8,919 bases of DNA, taken from a bacterium (lineage in GTDB: Bacteria; Atribacterota; JS1; SB-45; 34-128). The DNA lies in assembly GCA_018903015.1 (NCBI GenBank), contig JAHIPR010000126.1:1-8919 (forward strand), read 5' to 3'. Positions 6,251 through 8,919 of this stretch are shown piece by piece (the stretch's first letter is position 1; each line of letters begins with the position of its first letter). The position numbers were made by a program, and so were the translations under genes. The notes under the pieces are model-generated. The model was not told where the DNA came from. It saw nothing but the letters and a program-made list of their open reading frames with translations, and searched no databases.

Positions 6251-6296
6251 GACTAGCTTAATAATTCGCTAACTTTTCCTAACTTTTTATAAAATG

Positions 6297-6324
6297 ACAA
6301 GCGGGGGACGCCTGTCCTACTTGT
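6297..6324. repeat. REP-like hairpin with GGGGGACG
   Basis: ACAAG (6297-6301) pairs with CTTGT (6320-6324), and inside them GGGAC pairs with GTCCT around GCCT. It shares the GGGGAC motif with 4197-4219, 6598-6609 and 8292-8303. Confidence 0.5.
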
Positions 6325-6332
6325 GAGCAGAG

Positions 6333-6360
6333 ATTGCTTCCCCTGCTTTCGGGGGACAAT
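6333..6360. repeat. REP-like hairpin TCCCC/GGGGA
   Basis: ATTG (6333-6336) pairs with CAAT (6357-6360) and TCCCC (6339-6343) with GGGGA (6352-6356), around a short loop, with two unpaired bases on the left arm. It abuts the left end of the RAYT element that starts three bases later. Confidence 0.5.
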
Positions 6361-6363
6361 AGG

Positions 6364-6382
6364 GGGTCAGATCTTGCAATAT
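6364..6382 (+). repeat. RAYT-element left terminal repeat, one mismatch
   Basis: GGGTCAGATCTTGCAATAT differs at one base from the 8363-8381 copy. TTGCAA followed 16 bases later by TATATT (6397-6402) is promoter-like and would start transcription close to the transposase ATG. Confidence 0.75.
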
Positions 6383-6555
6383 AACAAAGGATATACTATA
6401 TTGGCAACATGACCAGACCATTACGGATAGAATGTGCGGGAGCAGTTTATCACATCACCTCCAGAGGAAATACCAGGCAGGCGATATTCACTACCGAGAA
6501 AGAGTTTGCTGATTTCCTTTTCGTATTATGTCAGACGGTAAAAAGATATCACTTC
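6364..6555 (+). mobile_element. Left end of a RAYT-family element, right side lost
   Basis: It starts with GGGTCAGATCTTGCAATAT, one mismatch from the standard terminus, and matches 8363-8553 at about 87% of roughly 192 positions. Homology stops abruptly after ATCACTTC at 6555. No right terminus is found before the next gene. Confidence 0.8.
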
Positions 6556-6672
6556 ATACTTATTGGACAACGACCGGCTATAAAAAAGGGATCCCAATGT
6601 CAGGGGGACTGTCAGGGGAAAGGTAATTCTGACAATCCAGATTATAGATTAGCAAGAATTTATCAGGATTAG
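6409..6672 (+). pseudogene. Truncated RAYT (Y1/IS200-like) transposase, N-terminal fragment
   Basis: The frame begins MTRPLRIECAGAVYHITSRG, the hallmark opening of REP-associated tyrosine transposases, and stays homologous to the 8407 copy to about residue 49 (KRYHF). The rest, to the TAG at 6670-6672, is unrelated sequence. It is missing the HUH metal-binding motif, the catalytic tyrosine and the C-terminal helix-turn-helix, so it is inactive. The divergent tail includes a 2x TGTCAGGGG duplication, a sign that repeat debris was joined here. Roughly 49 of the expected 200-300 residues survive. Confidence 0.8.
6598..6634. repeat. TGTCAGGGG duplication with adjoining hairpin
   Basis: TGTCAGGGG occurs at 6598-6606 and again at 6610-6618. 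The second copy's TGTCAG can pair with CTGACA at 6629-6634. The twelve bases TGTCAGGGGGAC at 6598-6609 recur exactly at 8292-8303, so this class of repeat lies on both sides of the oxidoreductase gene. Confidence 0.55.
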
Positions 6673-6681
6673 GCTTCACAA
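6671..6681 (+). repeat. Partial variant terminus AGGCTTCACAA
   Basis: Eleven bases equal the reverse complement of 3415-3425 (the variant terminus). It begins at the stop codon of the truncated transposase at 6409. It lacks the outer GGGTC, so it may be a degraded end or chance. Confidence 0.3.
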
Positions 6682-6711
6682 TTTCAAATTAACATAAAAT
6701 AAACAGATTTT

Positions 6712-6720
6712 TGATATAAT
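6712..6720 (+). promoter_or_regulatory. Extended -10 promoter for the FAD oxidoreductase
   Basis: TGATATAAT is a perfect extended -10 (TG-N-TATAAT). The best -35 is TTAACA at 6689-6694, but its 20-base spacer is long, which extended -10 promoters tolerate. Transcription would start near 6727, giving a leader of about 40 bases. Confidence 0.6.
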
Positions 6721-6767
6721 AAGCATAAACCAGCAAGATAAATAATTTTAGGAAAAGAGGACTAATA

Positions 6768-8240
6768 GTGAAAAGTAAAATAATTATTATTGGTGGTGGG
6801 ATAGCAGGACTTTCAGCAGGTGTTTTTGGTCAGAAGTATGGGTTTGAAACTGAAATATTTGAAATGCATACTATTCCCGGAGGGCAGTGTACAGCATGGA
6901 AGAGAAAGGGTTACATGTTTGATTATTGTATTGGGTGGCTTATGGGTTCATCTTCAGGAAGTATGAATACACTGTGGAAACAGATAGGGGCATTATCAGA
7001 AGACGTACCTATCATTGACCCTGAAGTCTTTATCAGAAATGTAAATAATGAAGGTCAAGAATTCTTAATCTATAAAGATATGCAAAAATGGGAAACCTAT
7101 CTGAAAAGTATTGCCCCGGAAGATGAAGAAGCCATATCAAGGATGTTTTCTATCATAGATAAATTATCTTTTTCCGGTGATACGGAGGAAATTATGAAGC
7201 CTAAACCGCTAAGAAGAACTCTTCCCCTGTTAAAGATTTTTTTAATGATGTTGCCAGCAATGATTCCCATGATTAAATATGGTAAAAAAAGCTGTCGTCA
7301 GTTTATAAAAGAAATGGGGTTTAAAAATGAATTTTTGCGCCATTTTCTAGAGAAAATATATAGTGACGAAAATTTTTCTGCGATTGCTTTTTTGATGATG
7401 CTTTCACTCTTTAAAGATAATAATGCCGGATATCCGGCAGGTGGTTCCCTGAATTTTGTATTACGGATTCTGAATGAATACCAAAAACTTGGTGGTACGC
7501 TGTCAGCTGGGAAAAGGGTAAAGAAGATACTCATCGAAGATGGAAAAGCTGTTGGTGTGGAACTAGATGATGGCAATATCCATAAGTCTGATTATGTTAT
7601 CGCTGCCTGTGATTTACATACGGTTATTTACGATATGCTTGATGGTAAATATATTCCAGAGGATATAAAGAATGCCTTTGAAAATTGGCCACTTTTCAAA
7701 TCCCTGGTCCAGGTTTCATTTGGTATTAAAAAAGAGATCAAGGAAAAACAGATGATGAACAACTATCTGGTTCCGGTTAAAATAGGAGCTACAGAAATTG
7801 ATTCTTATTCAATATCGAACTACAGCTATGATCCGGCTATGGCGCCTGAAGGGAAAACGACCATTGTTCTTAGATTTCAAACCCCTTATGAGATATGGGA
7901 ACATCTTGAAAATAGTCCCTATGAAAAAGAAAAAGAAAGAATAAAAGAAGATGCGATAACGCTGCTTGAAAAGGCATACCCCGGCATAAAAGATTTTATT
8001 GAGGTTGTAGATGTAGCAACTCCTTTAACTGATATAAAATACACTGGGGTATATCGGGCAGCCTATGAAGGTTTTATGCCAACAAAAAGTAATATGAATA
8101 AAATAATAAGTCCAATTATTAAAGGACTTGATAATTTCATACTGGCAGGACAGTGGCTTTTCCCGGGTGGCGGGTTACCTCCTTCTGCTTTGTCAGGCAA
8201 ATGGGCAATAGAGGTATTTTATAAAAAAGAAAAATCTTAA
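6768..8240 (+). CDS. FAD-dependent oxidoreductase, CrtI/phytoene-desaturase-like (COG1233 type)
   Basis: The 490-residue product opens with a dinucleotide-binding fold: strand IIII, GGGIAGLSAG at 9-18, acidic E32 ending the second strand, then PGGQCTAWKRKGYMFD at 37-52. This GG-x-G-FD pattern is typical of carotenoid desaturase/isomerase and retinol-saturase relatives. Near the C-terminus DNFILAGQWLFPGGGLPPSA (about 455-474) is the second FAD-contact motif, followed by LSGKWAIE. No signal peptide is present; the hydrophobic stretch at about 150-170 (LLKIFLMMLPAMIPMI) may sit on the membrane, as in family members acting on lipids. There are no carotenoid genes nearby, so the substrate is unknown and phytoene desaturation should not be assumed. 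The start is GTG 6768 with AAGAGG at 6755-6760. It has its own promoter and is flanked by RAYT fragments in the same orientation. The length is normal for the family. Confidence 0.85.
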   Translation: MKSKIIIIGGGIAGLSAGVFGQKYGFETEIFEMHTIPGGQCTAWKRKGYMFDYCIGWLMGSSSGSMNTLWKQIGALSEDVPIIDPEVFIRNVNNEGQEFLIYKDMQKWETYLKSIAPEDEEAISRMFSIIDKLSFSGDTEEIMKPKPLRRTLPLLKIFLMMLPAMIPMIKYGKKSCRQFIKEMGFKNEFLRHFLEKIYSDENFSAIAFLMMLSLFKDNNAGYPAGGSLNFVLRILNEYQKLGGTLSAGKRVKKILIEDGKAVGVELDDGNIHKSDYVIAACDLHTVIYDMLDGKYIPEDIKNAFENWPLFKSLVQVSFGIKKEIKEKQMMNNYLVPVKIGATEIDSYSISNYSYDPAMAPEGKTTIVLRFQTPYEIWEHLENSPYEKEKERIKEDAITLLEKAYPGIKDFIEVVDVATPLTDIKYTGVYRAAYEGFMPTKSNMNKIISPIIKGLDNFILAGQWLFPGGGLPPSALSGKWAIEVFYKKEKS

Positions 8241-8362
8241 TCATTGGATGATTAGAGAAGATTGGTTCAGGTTTCATATTTTTAAAATTTCTGTCAGGGG
8301 GACGTGGGGGGGGGAAGATATGGAGCCAAATCTTTATTCTTGACAGTTAACAGCGAAATACA
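8241..8362. other. Short spacer with REP-like debris and a G9 tract
   Basis: There is no gene and no clear terminator after the oxidoreductase. TGTCAGGGGGAC (8292-8303) repeats 6598-6609 exactly, a run of nine G lies at 8306-8314, and CTGTCA (8291-8296) and TGACAG (8341-8346) form a spaced inverted pair just before the RAYT element. Confidence 0.5.
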
Positions 8363-8381
8363 GGGTCAGGTCTTGCAATAT
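8363..8381 (+). repeat. Left terminal inverted repeat
   Basis: GGGTCAGGTCTTGCAATAT. It contains the palindrome TTGCAA, and TATACT follows that by 16 bases (8395-8400), promoter-like, with the start point near the transposase ATG. Confidence 0.85.
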
Positions 8382-8406
8382 AACAAAGGATAACTATACT
8401 GGCAAT

Positions 8407-8901
8407 ATGACCAGACCATTACGGATAGAATTTGAAGGAGCAGTTTATCACATAACCTCCAGAGGAAATGCCAAGCAGGCGATCTTCCTTGATGAGAAAG
8501 ACTTTGCCGATTTCCTTAGAGTCTTATGTCAGGTGATAAAAAGATATCACTTCCTATTGCATGCCTACTGTCTGATGAACCACCATTATCATCTTAACCA
8601 ACCGGGATAAAAGCAGAATCACCCTTAAAGGCAATAAAGGGACAATTGTTTTTCTGGCCAAGAGAATTTTATCGATGAGATAAAACACTTGATGAGAGGT
8701 AAAGAAAGATTAAAGGAGATAACCAGGCCACCCTTAAATGAGATTTTTAAACTTAAGGACAAGAAGTCAAAAGAGCAAGTGATCTATGAGGCTCACCTAC
8801 AGTATGGCTATACCTTAAAAGATATAGCAGAATATATTGGCGTGCATTATACTACCGTGAGCAGAGCGATTAAAAAAATTGAGTGGGAAGATGAAAAGTG
8901 A
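8407..8901 (+). pseudogene. RAYT (Y1) transposase with internal deletion, N-part plus helix-turn-helix tail
   Basis: The N-terminal part (8407-8610) reads MTRPLRIEFEGAVYHITSRG and reaches the HUH motif in CLMNHHYHL, then stops after NQPG at 8608-8610. The C-terminal part is open from 8638 to TGA 8899-8901. It reads ENFIDEIKHLMRGKERLKEI and ends with a helix-turn-helix, YTLKDIAEYIGVHYTTVSRA, then a short lysine/glutamate tail. The usual middle (the catalytic tyrosine helix, GHLFQGRYKA-like and HLNPVRA-like stretches known in the family) is absent, so roughly 100 or more codons were deleted and the frame was broken. The product is inactive. A TTG at 8689 could start only an isolated helix-turn-helix peptide. 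Similar tails appear at 3448-3498. Confidence 0.8.
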
Positions 8902-8919
8902 TATTGCAAGACCTGACCC
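8901..8919 (-). repeat. Right terminal inverted repeat, at the window edge
   Basis: ATATTGCAAGACCTGACCC is an exact reverse complement of 8363-8381 and identical to 3498-3516. It is the final 19 bases of the window. Confidence 0.85.

Larger units (their letters stand above)
5543..6253 (+). mobile_element. ORF-less group II intron (ribozyme, reverse transcriptase deleted)
   Basis: The stretch opens with GTGCG, the bacterial group II 5' end, and has the structured, G+C-rich look of domains I-III (one sampled stretch is about 62% G+C). Domain V is at 6101-6133 (GAGCCGAATGCC, then GGCACGTTCGGATC), with the AGC triad and GCACGT bulge region. Domain VI follows at 6137-6250, and the intron ends CTACTCGAC at 6253, obeying the 3' AY rule. 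In domain IV a ribosome site (AGGAG 6041-6045) leads to a nine-codon frame METKLVRID-G that stops at 6089. The MET-K-L-RI opening is what I recall for intron-encoded reverse transcriptases, so the rest of that gene is deleted. Mobility would need a helper enzyme in trans. In the 5' exon GGTTGT (5535-5540) can pair with ACAACC (5901-5906) in a loop, a possible but offset EBS1/IBS1 contact. The structural subclass is not assigned. Confidence 0.85.
8363..8919 (+). mobile_element. Complete-ended, internally deleted RAYT-family element
   Basis: The 557-base element is bounded by perfect 19-base inverted ends, GGGTCAGGTCTTGCAATAT at 8363-8381 and its complement at 8901-8919. Between them are the start and the end of one transposase gene with the middle missing, so it would be non-autonomous at best. 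The right end overlaps the TGA of the transposase by one base. The window stops at the last base of the right repeat, so no target duplication can be assessed. Confidence 0.8.

Noticed and set aside
6768..8240. Naming the oxidoreductase as phytoene desaturase (crtI)
   Set aside because: The fold motifs fit the wider COG1233 group, but no carotenoid genes are nearby and substrate cannot be read from the sequence.
8306..8314. Run of nine G as a phase-variation tract
   Set aside because: It is intergenic, with no gene start or promoter positioned to be switched; more likely repeat debris or a sequencing-sensitive homopolymer.
1..8919. CRISPR array or tRNA/rRNA genes
   Set aside because: No regularly spaced direct repeats and no tRNA cloverleaf or rRNA motifs were recognised on either strand.
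3330..8919. Minus-strand open frames, for example 3330-3533, 4339-4617, 4856-5107 and 7298-7576
   Set aside because: All are antisense shadows of better-supported plus-strand genes or element remnants and lack start signals and recognisable domains.

Overview
ORGANISM. The window is AT-rich: a sampled 60-base stretch of the FAD oxidoreductase gene is about 32% G+C. It carries an OmpA-like peptidoglycan-binding protein with a signal peptide, so the host is probably a diderm bacterium. A membrane-bound PAS/HD-GYP signalling pair, a stand-alone pyruvate-kinase-C-like protein and many decayed RAYT-type elements would suit an uncultivated anaerobe such as an Atribacterota- or candidate-phylum-type genome. 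That placement is a low-confidence impression, because no rRNA or marker gene is present. LAYOUT. 2-268 is the 3' end of an unidentified gene. 367-921 is a stand-alone pyruvate kinase C-terminal-like domain. 922-1226 is non-coding with short gene-like remnants. 1227-2285 and 2282-3259 overlap by four bases and encode a 7TM-PAS sensor and a PAS-HD-GYP protein, which together look like one split c-di-GMP phosphodiesterase receptor. 3279-3516 holds two truncated transposase tails, each ending in an element terminus. 3572-4138 is a small membrane-anchored protein. 4253-5467 is a secreted OmpA-family protein with a discoidin-like N-terminus, about 50% G+C and so compositionally foreign. 5543-6253 is a group II intron ribozyme that has lost its reverse transcriptase, keeping about nine codons. 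6297-6360 holds two REP-like hairpins. 6364-6672 is a truncated RAYT element. 6768-8240 is a CrtI/COG1233-type FAD oxidoreductase with its own extended -10 promoter. 8363-8919 is a complete but internally deleted RAYT-derived element with perfect 19-base terminal inverted repeats, and the window stops exactly at its last base. HOW IT FITS TOGETHER. Apart from the sensor pair, the host genes do not form an evident pathway; they are single genes separated by mobile-element debris. The main theme is one transposable family with termini GGGTCAGGTCTTGCAATAT. Its core occurs five times, at 307, 3498, 6364, 8363 and 8901. It encodes a Y1 (RAYT/IS200-like) transposase carrying a C-terminal helix-turn-helix, and every copy here is dead. 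A second repeat type, short hairpins or fragments containing GGGGAC, accompanies it. The intron is the most intact non-coding structure. Its domain V and the basal helix of domain VI, including a bulged A seven bases from the predicted 3' splice site, can be drawn without forcing, but domain VI carries an unusually long extra segment.
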